DNA of 64,000 bases from Pedobacter rhodius (GCF_027213645.1 NZ_JAPWGL010000004.1:434001-498000), one strand, 5' to 3'; counted from the first letter of the stretch, positions 54,925-62,910 are shown. Numbers and translations are program-made. The notes: a model not told the origin generated them from the sequence alone.

Positions 54925-54990
54925 CGTTGAGCTTGTCGAAACGCCTCAAAAGGCAGCTTGTGTAAGTCTTTCGACAGGCTCAAGATGACA
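54925..54990. repeat. REP-like palindrome, family A, copy 2
   Basis: Arms CGTTGAGCTTGTCGAAACG (54925-54943) and the TTCGACAGGCTCAAGATGAC arm (54970-54989). Same core as at 12887-12960 and 57323-57393. Confidence 0.85.
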
Positions 54991-55104
54991 TTTCGTATTT
55001 ATGAGACAGTCTCGTTTATTAGGCAAATATCTGTTTGCCCGAATATTTTGCAGGTTCACGCAGATTTAAATGCATACTGGGTTATGACATCTTTTTATAT
55101 AATT

Positions 55105-55128
55105 CCGGTCTGTGAAGACACAGACCGG
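55105..55128. terminator. GC-rich hairpin between convergent genes
   Basis: Perfect 10-bp stem CCGGTCTGTG-AAGA-CACAGACCGG with no clear T-run on either side. A possible two-way terminator. Confidence 0.5.
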
Positions 55129-55140
55129 GGAGTTGGTGTC

Positions 55141-55169
55141 GCTTTGGTCTTTCTGCTTTAAGCTTTTTA
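55141..55169 (-). repeat. Post-stop heptamer array after the BtuF-like gene
   Basis: On the minus strand, from the TAA stop, CTTAAAG, CAGAAAG, ACCAAAG run in 7-base steps. The unit is the same as after nrdB. Confidence 0.6.
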
Positions 55170-55619
55170 AGCGCCAAACCGAATCCATTTATCACCTTCG
55201 TGACCAAAAATAAATGAGCCGGGGTGAATCATCTCTGCCATATCTTCGATTAAAGAAATAACATTTTCCGCAGCACGCTGGCGGTTCACATCATCGTTTA
55301 AAAGAATAATCCGATTATTTTTAACGGCTGGCCAATCTGGATTTAATACCGAAGGAACCTCACGCATTAAATCGGTTAACGTTTTTCCGGGATGGTAGTA
55401 AATGATAAATGCTGCGTTAAAAATATCGGATTCCAACATTCCGCCTGCCAGTGTTAGCTCTTCTGCTAAAAAATAACCTGGACTATTATTTACATCGAGC
55501 AAAGCAACCGGCATCTTATCCATAAACTTAATTTTATGCTCTACAATATCTAAACGTTCCTGTAAATCTTCTTGCCTTGTGGCATCGAGGCCAATAAATA
55601 AATCGTTTAAAAAAGACAT
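55167..55619 (-). CDS. Half-length BtuF/TroA-like helical-backbone binding protein (C-terminal lobe only)
   Basis: Counted from the ATG at 55619 the protein has 150 residues and no signal peptide. It resembles only the second lobe of cobalamin/siderophore periplasmic binding proteins: a helix ending in RLDIVEHKIKFM (the hinge helix), MPVALLDVNNSPGYFLAEELTLAGG, NPDWPAVKNNRIILLNDD, and the family end EDMAEMIHPGSFIFGHEGDKWIRF. The N-terminal lobe is missing. It may be a decayed or repurposed gene, or a domain-sized cytoplasmic relative. Other in-frame ATGs at 55655 and 55625 would add an unrelated N-terminus and bring the start to within 10 bases of the divergent gene. Confidence 0.55.
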   Translation of the reverse strand: MSFLNDLFIGLDATRQEDLQERLDIVEHKIKFMDKMPVALLDVNNSPGYFLAEELTLAGGMLESDIFNAAFIIYYHPGKTLTDLMREVPSVLNPDWPAVKNNRIILLNDDVNRQRAAENVISLIEDMAEMIHPGSFIFGHEGDKWIRFGA

Positions 55620-55665
55620 CTGCATTAAATTTATTAATTTGTGCAAAAATAACATTCCTTACCGC

Positions 55666-57300
55666 ATGCGAGGCTCATTTCACTATATATTTTGGTTTTT
55701 TTGCTTTATTATTTTCATTTCATGCAACGGAACTACGGATGACAAAAACAAGAAAGTCTTTAATATAAACTTAGACCAGGGCCTAACCTCCTTAGATCCG
55801 GCATTTGCCCGCAATCAGAATGCAATATGGATGACCAATCAGATTTTCAATGGTTTGGTCCAAATCGATTCGACTTTGCAAACCGTTCCCTGCATTGCTA
55901 AAACCTGGCAGATTTCGGAAGATGCTTTAACTTACACATTTAATCTTCGCAATGATGTTTACTTTCAGGACGACCCGATTTTTAAAAATGGTAAAGGCCG
56001 AAAAGTTACAGCCAGTGATTTTGCCTATAGTTTTTATCGATTAATTGATCCAAAGGTTGCCTCCTCCGGCGGTTGGATTTTTAGTGATAAGGTAAAAGAC
56101 GAGAAAAATTTCATTGCCCTGAACGATTCAACTTTTCAAATAAAGCTGGTTCGCCCTTTTCCGCCTTTTATGAGCCTCCTTACTTCGCAATACTGTTCTG
56201 TAGTACCAAAAGAAGTTGTTGAACATTATGGAAAAGATTTTAGAAGTCATCCGGTTGGTACAGGTCCTTTTAAATTTAAATACTGGAAGGAAGGCGAAAT
56301 TTTAGTGCTTCTAAAAAATGATCATTATTGGGAAAAGGATTCTAATGGCAATCAGCTACCCTATATCGACGCTTTAAAAGCTTCATTTATTACGGATAAA
56401 CAAAGTGGCTTTATGAGCTTCTTAAAAAAGGATTTAGATTTTTATTACAGTGTTGATGGTAGTTACCGGGATGATATTTTGACGAAAAGCGGTAATATGA
56501 CTTCTAAATATAAAGGGAAATTTACACTCAGAAAAGGCCCGTATTTGTGCACCGAATATGTTGGTATTCTGGTCGACACAACGTTAGACATTGTTAAAAA
56601 TTCTCCACTTCGATTTAAAAAAATCAGACAGGCCATAAATTATTCCATCGACAGGGAAAAGCTGATTAAATATTTGAGGAACGGTATTGGCATTCCGGCA
56701 ACCTCTGGTTTTATTCCAAAGGGGATGCCCGGTTTTGATAGTGCTGCCGTACATGGTTACCACTACAACCCAAAGCTGGCTGCTAAATTATTAAGTGAAG
56801 CGGGCTTCCCTGAGGGCAAAGGCTTATCGGAAATTACTTTAAATACAACCACAACTTATAAAGATTTAATCGAGTTTATTCAGGGTGAGTTAAGTGCTAT
56901 TGGCATCAAAACCAAAATTGATGTAAGTCCGAGTGCGAGTTTGAGAGACCTGATGTCTAAAAACAATGTAAACTTTTTCCGAGGAAGCTGGATTGCAGAT
57001 TATGCCGATGGCGAAAATTACCTGTCGATGTTTTATTCTAAAAATAAAGTGCCGTACGGACCTAATTATACCGCTTTTTACAACAAGGCTTTTGATAAAT
57101 TATTCGAAGAAAGTTACTACGAGCCTGATAACGAAAAGCGCTTTAAACTATATCAGCAAATGGACCAAATGGTAATGGATTATTCTCCTGTGGTTCCTGT
57201 TTTTTATGATCAATCGGTTGTAATGTTACAAAATAACATCAGCGGTTACCCAATGAATCCCTTGAGTTTAATGATTTTGAAACGGATAAAAAAGAAATAA
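55666..57300 (+). CDS. Lipoprotein oligopeptide ABC transporter substrate-binding protein (SBP_bac_5)
   Basis: Counted from the ATG at 55666, the protein has 544 residues with a lipoprotein signal and C20 in FIISC. It has the family-5 binding fold: GLTSLDPAFARNQNAIWMTNQIFNGL, DVYFQDDPIF, HPVGTGPFKFKYWKEGE, and INYSIDREKLIKYLRNG. These proteins deliver oligopeptides to an ABC permease. No permease or ATPase gene is adjacent, so it is an orphan or partners with a distant transporter. The longer open frame starting at 55579 overlaps the divergent gene and lacks a signal peptide. Confidence 0.92.
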   Translation: MRGSFHYIFWFFCFIIFISCNGTTDDKNKKVFNINLDQGLTSLDPAFARNQNAIWMTNQIFNGLVQIDSTLQTVPCIAKTWQISEDALTYTFNLRNDVYFQDDPIFKNGKGRKVTASDFAYSFYRLIDPKVASSGGWIFSDKVKDEKNFIALNDSTFQIKLVRPFPPFMSLLTSQYCSVVPKEVVEHYGKDFRSHPVGTGPFKFKYWKEGEILVLLKNDHYWEKDSNGNQLPYIDALKASFITDKQSGFMSFLKKDLDFYYSVDGSYRDDILTKSGNMTSKYKGKFTLRKGPYLCTEYVGILVDTTLDIVKNSPLRFKKIRQAINYSIDREKLIKYLRNGIGIPATSGFIPKGMPGFDSAAVHGYHYNPKLAAKLLSEAGFPEGKGLSEITLNTTTTYKDLIEFIQGELSAIGIKTKIDVSPSASLRDLMSKNNVNFFRGSWIADYADGENYLSMFYSKNKVPYGPNYTAFYNKAFDKLFEESYYEPDNEKRFKLYQQMDQMVMDYSPVVPVFYDQSVVMLQNNISGYPMNPLSLMILKRIKKK

Positions 57301-57322
57301 AAAAGAGTCTGCTAATAATAAA

Positions 57323-57393
57323 CATGTCATCCTGAGCCTGTCGAAGGACGTATAAAAACTGAATTTTAAGCGTTTCGACAGGCTCAACATGAC
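57323..57393. repeat. REP-like palindrome, family A, copy 3
   Basis: GTCATCCTGAGCCTGTCGAA (57326-57345) pairs with TTCGACAGGCTCAACATGAC (57374-57393). It lies between convergent genes and is the most symmetric copy. Confidence 0.9.
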
Positions 57394-57459
57394 AACATTC
57401 AAAAGTGAATTGCTTTACAAGCAGCCACTTTGATTTTATATTAGATTGGGTTTGACAAA

Positions 57460-59889
57460 TTATTGTTGAACGCCGCCCATGCCACCACCTTGTTGTTGCT
57501 GATCTTGTTTAATATCGTCGTTTTTAATTTTCTTTTTCTCTGTAAATTTAAGTTTACCAAAAGTATAGCTAAAGTTTAAGGTATAATTACGCAAAGGGTA
57601 GTAAATGTTTTGGCTCTGGTAAATTGTACCTGTTTGATTCACGGCATTATTAATTGTTTTAATATGCAAATCTCTTGTAAAAGGATTCAATGTGCCTAAT
57701 CCGATGCTGCCTTTCTTTTTAAAGATTTCCTTCTTGATGGATGCACCATAAATATAAAACGGATCAGTAACACCCTGATAAGTACGTCTTTTCGATGTAA
57801 TTACGTTAAATAACTCAAAATTATACCCCTTACCAAAACCGTATGCCGAACGTACAAACCAGTTGAAGTTAAAAAAGGTACCTGTATTAACATTGGTTAT
57901 ATTATTGGTTACCGAATATGTATTTCCTGCAAAGTTGGTCATTAGGGTCCATTTTGGTTTAGGATTGTAAGATGCAAAAACATTAAATCCATAAACCGGT
58001 GCAGTACCCACGTTTATATAAGAAGTTAAGGTTTTGTTCACACCATTTTCCGATATGGGCGAAATCGAATTTTCGATTACATCGCTGGTACGGCGATAAA
58101 ATATTGATGCGTTTATTATCGAGCCTTTGATAAAAGTGCTGTAGCCTAATTCTAAATTATCACTTAGCTCAGGATTCAACTGAGGATTACCCTGCATAAT
58201 GTTAAACTGGTCGCTCTCATTACGGAAAGGATTTAAGTAAGATTGCGAAGGTCGTTGCACACGACGGTTGTAGCTAAGCTTTAAAGTAGCACCACCTTTT
58301 AAACTTTGTGATATGATTGCGCTTGGAAATAAGTTTAAATAATCATTTTTCTGAATCCCACTACTTTGTGTGTTAAAATCTATTCGGGTATATTCAGCCC
58401 TCAAACCACCTTTAAATTTTAATTTTTTTGTTAAATCAAAACTGATAACACCATATGCTGCACCAACGTTTTGGTTGTATTCGAAATCCTGAGCGGTATT
58501 ATCAAACTGACTTTGTATATCGCGTAATATAGCTTTTGCACCAACTTCTAAAGTTGTTTTTTTATTAAACGGATAAGTATAATCTGTTTGAAAAGTATAT
58601 TCATTGTTTTTACCGGTGTTGTTACTATTGGTTAGTAAACCTGATGGGTATACAGCCGAGGTAAGCAAATTGCTAAAACTTGTTGGCGTACGACCCGTTG
58701 ATAACTGTGCAGATATGGAGAACTCCTCGCCTTCTTTTTTACTGGTTTTCCGGTAATCAACATTCCAGTCTAAGTTTCTGAAGGTCATGTCCATATCTCC
58801 GATGTTAGACGCCGCCAGGTTATTAATTAAATAATTGGTTTCACTTGGTCCGCCATTTGAAAAACTATTAAATTTTGCAGTCGTGCTGATGTTGTTATAC
58901 GCATTAAAATCGTAATCTAAACCGACACTACCATTATATCCGTTGCGGCTCCACTTAGAAAATCCACTTTGTGAGATATTGTTTGTGGTTCCATTTAAAT
59001 AAGTTGTATTCGTAATAAATTCAGTTTGTGATCTTTGTGCATAGGCTAAATTCGTACCTAAACTTGTATTTACGCTTAATCGCCCTGTTTTAGCGGTTAA
59101 ATTAAATGAACCATTATTCTGACGCGTTCCTGCTGCAGCATTTACCGAACCGCTTACACCTTGAGCATTCGATTTTTTGGTAATAATATTGATAATACCA
59201 CCCGAACCTTCGGCATCATATTTTGCTGAAGGACTAGTGATAACTTCTACCGTTTTGATTTGCTCTGCGGGGATCATTTTTAATGCATCGGCAACACTGC
59301 TTGCCATTGTACCCGAAGGCTTGCCATTAATTAAAACACGAACGGCACCGCCACGAAGTTGAATGTTTCCGGTAGCATCAACGGAAAGCATGGGTACTTT
59401 ACGCATTACATCTGTTGCATCGCCACCTGCATTTGTTCCATCGGCCTCTGCATTGTAAACCATTCTGTCGATTTTATTTTCGATAATCGCTTTAGTACCT
59501 GTAATTTGCACATCAGCCAGATTATTTTCTGTTGATGAAATAACAACGTTTCCCAAATTAAAATCTGGCTTTGCAGGCGTTGTGGTAACTAAAATCGATT
59601 TGGTTTTGTAACCCATAAAACCAATCATCAGTTTATAAGCATCAGGCGCAATATTTTGTAAGGTCAACTTTCCTTTTTCGTCTGTTACGCCGCCATTCAC
59701 AGATTTATTGTCCTTAACTTTTAATAGTGATATTGTTGCATAGTCTATTGGTTTCTTACTTACTGAATCTAAAACAGTAATGCTGATACGACCTGCGACA
59801 GTTGTTTTTTGAGCGCCACCCATTCCGAATTGTGCACGAGCATTGAAAAATATTCCGAGGATAAAGGTTAATAGTAGAATTCGTTTCAT
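57460..59889 (-). CDS. TonB-dependent outer membrane beta-barrel receptor (CarboxypepD_reg, OMP_b-brl_3 type)
   Basis: The 809-residue protein has a signal peptide (about 1-19), a carboxypeptidase-regulatory-like domain (about 30-125), a plug (about 135-240, with IQLRGGAVRVLINGKPSG and SAKYDAEGSGGIINIITKK) and a single barrel domain of the outer-membrane-protein beta-barrel family type, with QRPSQSYLNPF and NPELSDNLELGYS. Unlike SusC it has no SusD partner; this family is widespread in Bacteroidetes with unknown cargo. Its mature N-terminus and its C-terminus both carry GMGG (FGMGGAQ and GGGMGGVQQ), a Gln/Gly-rich end outside the barrel. Confidence 0.92.
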   Translation of the reverse strand: MKRILLLTFILGIFFNARAQFGMGGAQKTTVAGRISITVLDSVSKKPIDYATISLLKVKDNKSVNGGVTDEKGKLTLQNIAPDAYKLMIGFMGYKTKSILVTTTPAKPDFNLGNVVISSTENNLADVQITGTKAIIENKIDRMVYNAEADGTNAGGDATDVMRKVPMLSVDATGNIQLRGGAVRVLINGKPSGTMASSVADALKMIPAEQIKTVEVITSPSAKYDAEGSGGIINIITKKSNAQGVSGSVNAAAGTRQNNGSFNLTAKTGRLSVNTSLGTNLAYAQRSQTEFITNTTYLNGTTNNISQSGFSKWSRNGYNGSVGLDYDFNAYNNISTTAKFNSFSNGGPSETNYLINNLAASNIGDMDMTFRNLDWNVDYRKTSKKEGEEFSISAQLSTGRTPTSFSNLLTSAVYPSGLLTNSNNTGKNNEYTFQTDYTYPFNKKTTLEVGAKAILRDIQSQFDNTAQDFEYNQNVGAAYGVISFDLTKKLKFKGGLRAEYTRIDFNTQSSGIQKNDYLNLFPSAIISQSLKGGATLKLSYNRRVQRPSQSYLNPFRNESDQFNIMQGNPQLNPELSDNLELGYSTFIKGSIINASIFYRRTSDVIENSISPISENGVNKTLTSYINVGTAPVYGFNVFASYNPKPKWTLMTNFAGNTYSVTNNITNVNTGTFFNFNWFVRSAYGFGKGYNFELFNVITSKRRTYQGVTDPFYIYGASIKKEIFKKKGSIGLGTLNPFTRDLHIKTINNAVNQTGTIYQSQNIYYPLRNYTLNFSYTFGKLKFTEKKKIKNDDIKQDQQQQGGGMGGVQQ

Positions 59890-60226
59890 GTTAATAATAG
59901 TCTTTAGTAATTAGTCTGCGCAAGTTGCATTTTGTTACAATGCAGAAGAATAGTTTTTACGCGACCTGGTTAGTTTGGTCGGCAAAGGTGCAACTTTTTC
60001 CGGTAAAAATGATGTAACAGGATGAGTTATGGAAAATGTAGGAGGGAAAATGGGAGATGGAGATGGAAAATGGATGATGGAAGATGGATAATGGAAAATG
60101 GATGATGGGCATAAAAAGGAGTGTAAATAAAAAATGGATAACAGACCTTTCGACCATTATCCACCTCCGTATTTCATGAACAATGATAATTCCATCATCC
60201 ATCTTACCTGATTACATCTTACTTAA
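59890..60226. repeat. Gene-free gap filled by heptamer hairpin element H3
   Basis: From about 60024 to 60110 runs a set of ATGGA/GATGGAA-type units (for example TGGATGATGGAAGATGG), answered by complementary units around 60150-60219 (TCCATCATCCATCTTACC). On the minus strand it starts about 10 bases after the cfa stop with GTAAGAT, GTAATCA, GTAAGAT, GGATGAT. The rest (59890-60023) holds the promoter region of the receptor gene. An 81-codon frame here follows the repeat and is not a gene. Confidence 0.8.
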
Positions 60227-61465
60227 TTACCTATTCGTATTGTTTGGTCTGGTGTAAACCAGTTGCATAACATTAATGTTACGCATGGCGAAAGCCGCTT
60301 CACAATAATTTAAGTAATAATTCCATTTGCGGATAAAAGTTTCATCAAAACCCAGGGCGCTAACTTTGTCCAGATGCTTGTTGAATTCTATAAACCAAAG
60401 ATGAAGCGTTCTGGCATAGTCTAAACCCATATCCTTTAAATCAACCATGGTTAAATCGCCGGTTTTATTAATTGCTTTATTAATAGCGGCAACTGATGGC
60501 AAAAGGGAACCCGGGAAGATATGTTTCTGAATCCAGTCTACCCCATTTCTTAACTTATCATACCTGCTATCAGGCGAGGTAATCACCTGGAAAGCGAAAA
60601 TACCATCAGGTTTTAATAAGGACTGGCATTTCTCAAAATAAATTTCCAGAAATTGGTGACCAACAGCTTCAAGCATTTCGATAGAAACGATTTTATCAAA
60701 AGTTCCTTCAATATTTCTGTAATCCTGAATAATAATGGAAACCTTGTCTTCTAAATTTTCTTCCTTTACTCGTTCAACAGCCAGTTTTTGCTGCTCCTTA
60801 GAAATGGTAACTGAAGTTACTCTGCAGCCATAATTCTTCGCTAAAAAGATCGCGTTTCCGCCCCAACCGCTGCCAATTTCCAGCACATGGTCGGTTGGTT
60901 TAATTTTAAGTTGCCTGGCTAATCTGTCGTATTTAGCATATTGGGCATCTTCTAAGCCCACATCCTCATTCAAAAAATATCCGCTTGAATAAGTCATTGT
61001 TTTATCCAGAAAAGTAGCGAAGAAATCGTTGTTTAAATCGTAATGTTCAGCTATATTTTTCTGCGAACCAGCAAGCGTATTTGCCCGGCGAACATGGCTT
61101 AACTTGTTTACAAATTTAAATAAATTAAGGGCAATTGATTTTGCCTTGCTTCCGGTAACAGATGGTGCATGCTCGATATTTAAAATTACCCATTTAATAA
61201 CGTTGGTAATGTTAGATGTATCCCATAACCCCGATGTATAACCCTCGCCAAAGCCAATATCGCCATATAAAGCGAGCGACTTAAAAAAATCAGGATGATT
61301 TACTTGAATATTTGCCGAAATTTTGTCTTCACTATTTCCAAAAGTCAAAGTTTCGCCATTTGGCAATGAAAGTTCCAATTTGCCTAATGTCATTTTCGAA
61401 AGTGCTTTCAGTACAATCTTTTCAAAAAAACCTGCTGATGTTTTAGTAGCGACAAGCGTATTCAT
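60227..61465 (-). CDS. cfa: Cyclopropane-fatty-acyl-phospholipid synthase-like methyltransferase
   Basis: The 412-residue protein has an N-terminal lipid-binding domain (about 1-105), the SAM-binding motif LEIGSGWGGNAIFLAKNYGCRVT (about 185-207), the family-specific YDLNNDFFATFLDKTMTYSSGYF segment, IVSIEMLEAVGH, and an aromatic C-terminal helix. Members transfer a methyl group to a double bond of a membrane fatty acid, making cyclopropane or methyl-branched forms. The neighbours DUF1365 and FAD oxidoreductase are typical partners of this type, and point to a related lipid product rather than simple cyclopropane. The symbol is by family only. Confidence 0.92.
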   Translation of the reverse strand: MNTLVATKTSAGFFEKIVLKALSKMTLGKLELSLPNGETLTFGNSEDKISANIQVNHPDFFKSLALYGDIGFGEGYTSGLWDTSNITNVIKWVILNIEHAPSVTGSKAKSIALNLFKFVNKLSHVRRANTLAGSQKNIAEHYDLNNDFFATFLDKTMTYSSGYFLNEDVGLEDAQYAKYDRLARQLKIKPTDHVLEIGSGWGGNAIFLAKNYGCRVTSVTISKEQQKLAVERVKEENLEDKVSIIIQDYRNIEGTFDKIVSIEMLEAVGHQFLEIYFEKCQSLLKPDGIFAFQVITSPDSRYDKLRNGVDWIQKHIFPGSLLPSVAAINKAINKTGDLTMVDLKDMGLDYARTLHLWFIEFNKHLDKVSALGFDETFIRKWNYYLNYCEAAFAMRNINVMQLVYTRPNNTNR

Positions 61466-61477
61466 AATCTTTAATAT

Positions 61478-62311
61478 CTATTTAGTTTGAGGTTTATATG
61501 GTTTATATACGTTACGTTGGAGTTCAGGGTTTTCGGCTTTCGGATGAAAAGGTATTTTTTTTAGCCACAATTTAAAAGCCTGCCAATGAATCATACCCAT
61601 TATCTGCAAAGGGATAAGTGGAATAGACAGAAAGTATTTTAACATATTTGCATTTGTTAATGGCCTTTTTTCGCCTTTCAAAGTACTGATAAAAAATTTA
61701 TTTCCATGTTTATCCAGGTCATCAATTTTAATATCCAGTTTTTCGGAAGGAACTTTCAAACTGAAATCAAAAAAATCGTCGTGATCGATAAAAGGTGATA
61801 CATAAAAATATTTCGTGGTAATTTTTTTAAAGGTATCGCCACCCAATTCTTCTTTTCCGAAAAAGAAAAGCTTCATTTCGCGATAGGTATTGCTGATTTC
61901 GGCTACGCAGCAAACCGGATTTTCATTTCCGTCAAAACAGAAATAAAAAGAAACCGGATTGAAATTATAGCCCAAAACATTCAGGTTGGTGAGGAGTTTG
62001 ATTTTTAAATTTGAATCGTCGATACCATTTTCCTTGAGGTAAAGCCCTAAATGTTCGCGTGTATTTTTTGTTTTATCCGGGTTTTCTTTTGGCAATTGCA
62101 AATGCTCCGCATCTCTGAAAGAGAACAAGTTAAACTTATCCCTGCTAAACCATTTCAACTTTTTTGCCAGCAAATCTATTTCATCCAAATCGATATAAAA
62201 CATGTATACATTATACCAAAATGAGTGCTTTTTCGGCGCAAGCCGGTTATGCATTACTTTAGCGGTATAGATGCAAGATGTAAGATGTGGAATGGATGAT
62301 GGAATATTCAT
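61478..62311 (-). CDS. DUF1365-family protein
   Basis: The 277-residue protein has the DUF1365 core SCIYTAKVMHNRLAPKKHSFWYNVYMFYIDLDE (its positions about 12-44), VLGYNFNPVSFYFCFD and NTYREMKLFFFGKEE. Function is unproven; the gene travels with CFA-like methyltransferases and FAD oxidoreductases, 12 bases upstream of cfa here. The first 11 residues (MNIPSSIPHLT) are encoded by the heptamer repeat H4, which supplies the start codon. Translation could instead start at the ATG of residue 20 (within VMHNRL), but that would remove conserved residues, so the repeat-borne start is preferred. Confidence 0.9.
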   Translation of the reverse strand: MNIPSSIPHLTSCIYTAKVMHNRLAPKKHSFWYNVYMFYIDLDEIDLLAKKLKWFSRDKFNLFSFRDAEHLQLPKENPDKTKNTREHLGLYLKENGIDDSNLKIKLLTNLNVLGYNFNPVSFYFCFDGNENPVCCVAEISNTYREMKLFFFGKEELGGDTFKKITTKYFYVSPFIDHDDFFDFSLKVPSEKLDIKIDDLDKHGNKFFISTLKGEKRPLTNANMLKYFLSIPLIPLQIMGMIHWQAFKLWLKKIPFHPKAENPELQRNVYKPYKPQTK

Positions 62312-62345
62312 GTAAAATGTAAGATGGATAATGGATGATGGAGCC
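62270..62345. repeat. Heptamer element H4, overlapping the DUF1365 start
   Basis: Units such as GATGTAA, GATGTGG, AATGGAT, GATGGAA, TAAGATGGAT, AATGGATGATGG. On the minus strand the DUF1365 ATG (62311) lies within it. Its right half is complementary to part of H5 (TAAGATGGAT occurs there in the opposite orientation). Confidence 0.8.
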
Positions 62346-62373
62346 TAGTTCGCTAAAACAAATTTTTCATATT

Positions 62374-62733
62374 CTATTTACGGGATGATATTTTTATGGA
62401 GGTAAATATTTTTTTTAGTTCAATTGCTTCCTCCGTAAATTTTTGGAAATCAGACCGGTATTTTTCGTCAGTGTAAAGCGCATTCAATGTTCTCAACCAA
62501 TAAACGCTTTCTCTGGCTTCGCGATAAGAAATCCCAATTTTATAGCTGAAATCTCTTTTACTCCCCGCACCCTGCGCCTCTTCATAATTAGCTCCAATAG
62601 ATGTTGAACACCTACTTAACTGCAACATTGGCACCTTATAGATAAAATTATATGGAAGTGTGCTTAAAAATTTTAAAACATCAACGACAAAGCGAAATGT
62701 TCGTTCTAATAGTTGAGTTGTTTTTTCGTTCAT
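62374..62733 (-). CDS. Four-helix-bundle protein, 23S rRNA intervening-sequence (IVS/S23) family
   Basis: Starting at the ATG at 62733 (NEKTTQLLERTFRFVVDVLKF) the protein has 119 residues, the usual length of the family, with its features: the first-helix RTFRFVVDVLKFLSTLP, SRCSTSIGANYEEAQGAGSKRDFSYKIGISYREARESVYWLRTL (about 45-95). A longer frame from 62859 runs through repeat H5 and is rejected as the start. Members occur inside 23S rRNA insertions and as scattered free genes; relatives of the same fold act as accessory factors in diversity-generating retroelements. Here it stands between the FAD oxidoreductase and DUF1365 genes, flanked on each side by inverted heptamer elements (H4, H5). 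Confidence 0.9.
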   Translation of the reverse strand: MNEKTTQLLERTFRFVVDVLKFLSTLPYNFIYKVPMLQLSRCSTSIGANYEEAQGAGSKRDFSYKIGISYREARESVYWLRTLNALYTDEKYRSDFQKFTEEAIELKKIFTSIKISSRK

Positions 62734-62790
62734 CTTAAAAAAATTAAATTCATAAAATCTCCAAGGATGACTTAATAAAACTAATAAAAA

Positions 62791-62910
62791 AAATGTAAAA
62801 TGTAAGGATGTAAAATGGTTGATGGAACTTAAATATTTCGACCATTTTCCGTCTCCCATTTAACATCCTCCGTTACCCTCATCCATCTTACCTCTTCCAT
62901 CGTCCATCAT
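62791..62910. repeat. Heptamer hairpin element H5, overlapping the FAD enzyme's C-terminus
   Basis: Left units (AAATGTA, AAATGTA, AGGATGT, AAAATGG) and right units (CATTTAACATCCTCC, CATCCATCTTACC, CCATCGTCCATCAT) are complementary around about 62840. The right part is translated as the last 16 or so residues of the oxidoreductase. Confidence 0.8.

Larger units (their letters stand above)
54836..55166. other. Gene-free convergent region with repeats
   Basis: 331 bp between convergent genes. It contains a family-A REP palindrome (54925-54990) inside an outer inverted repeat (about 54884-54900 and 54998-55014, 15 of 17 matching), a GC-rich hairpin (55105-55128) and a post-stop heptamer array (55141-55169). 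Open frames crossing this DNA follow the repeats and are not genes. Confidence 0.7.

Noticed and set aside
55579..55665. N-terminal extension of the peptide-binding lipoprotein
   Set aside because: It overlaps the divergent gene and would bury the lipoprotein signal; the ATG at 55666 gives a proper signal peptide.
59957..60202. 81-codon open frame on the minus strand
   Set aside because: It runs through heptamer element H3 and its residues follow the repeat units; no family resemblance.
62734..62859. N-terminal extension (42 residues) of the four-helix-bundle protein
   Set aside because: The extension translates repeat H5; the family starts at the internal ATG at 62733 and the length then fits.
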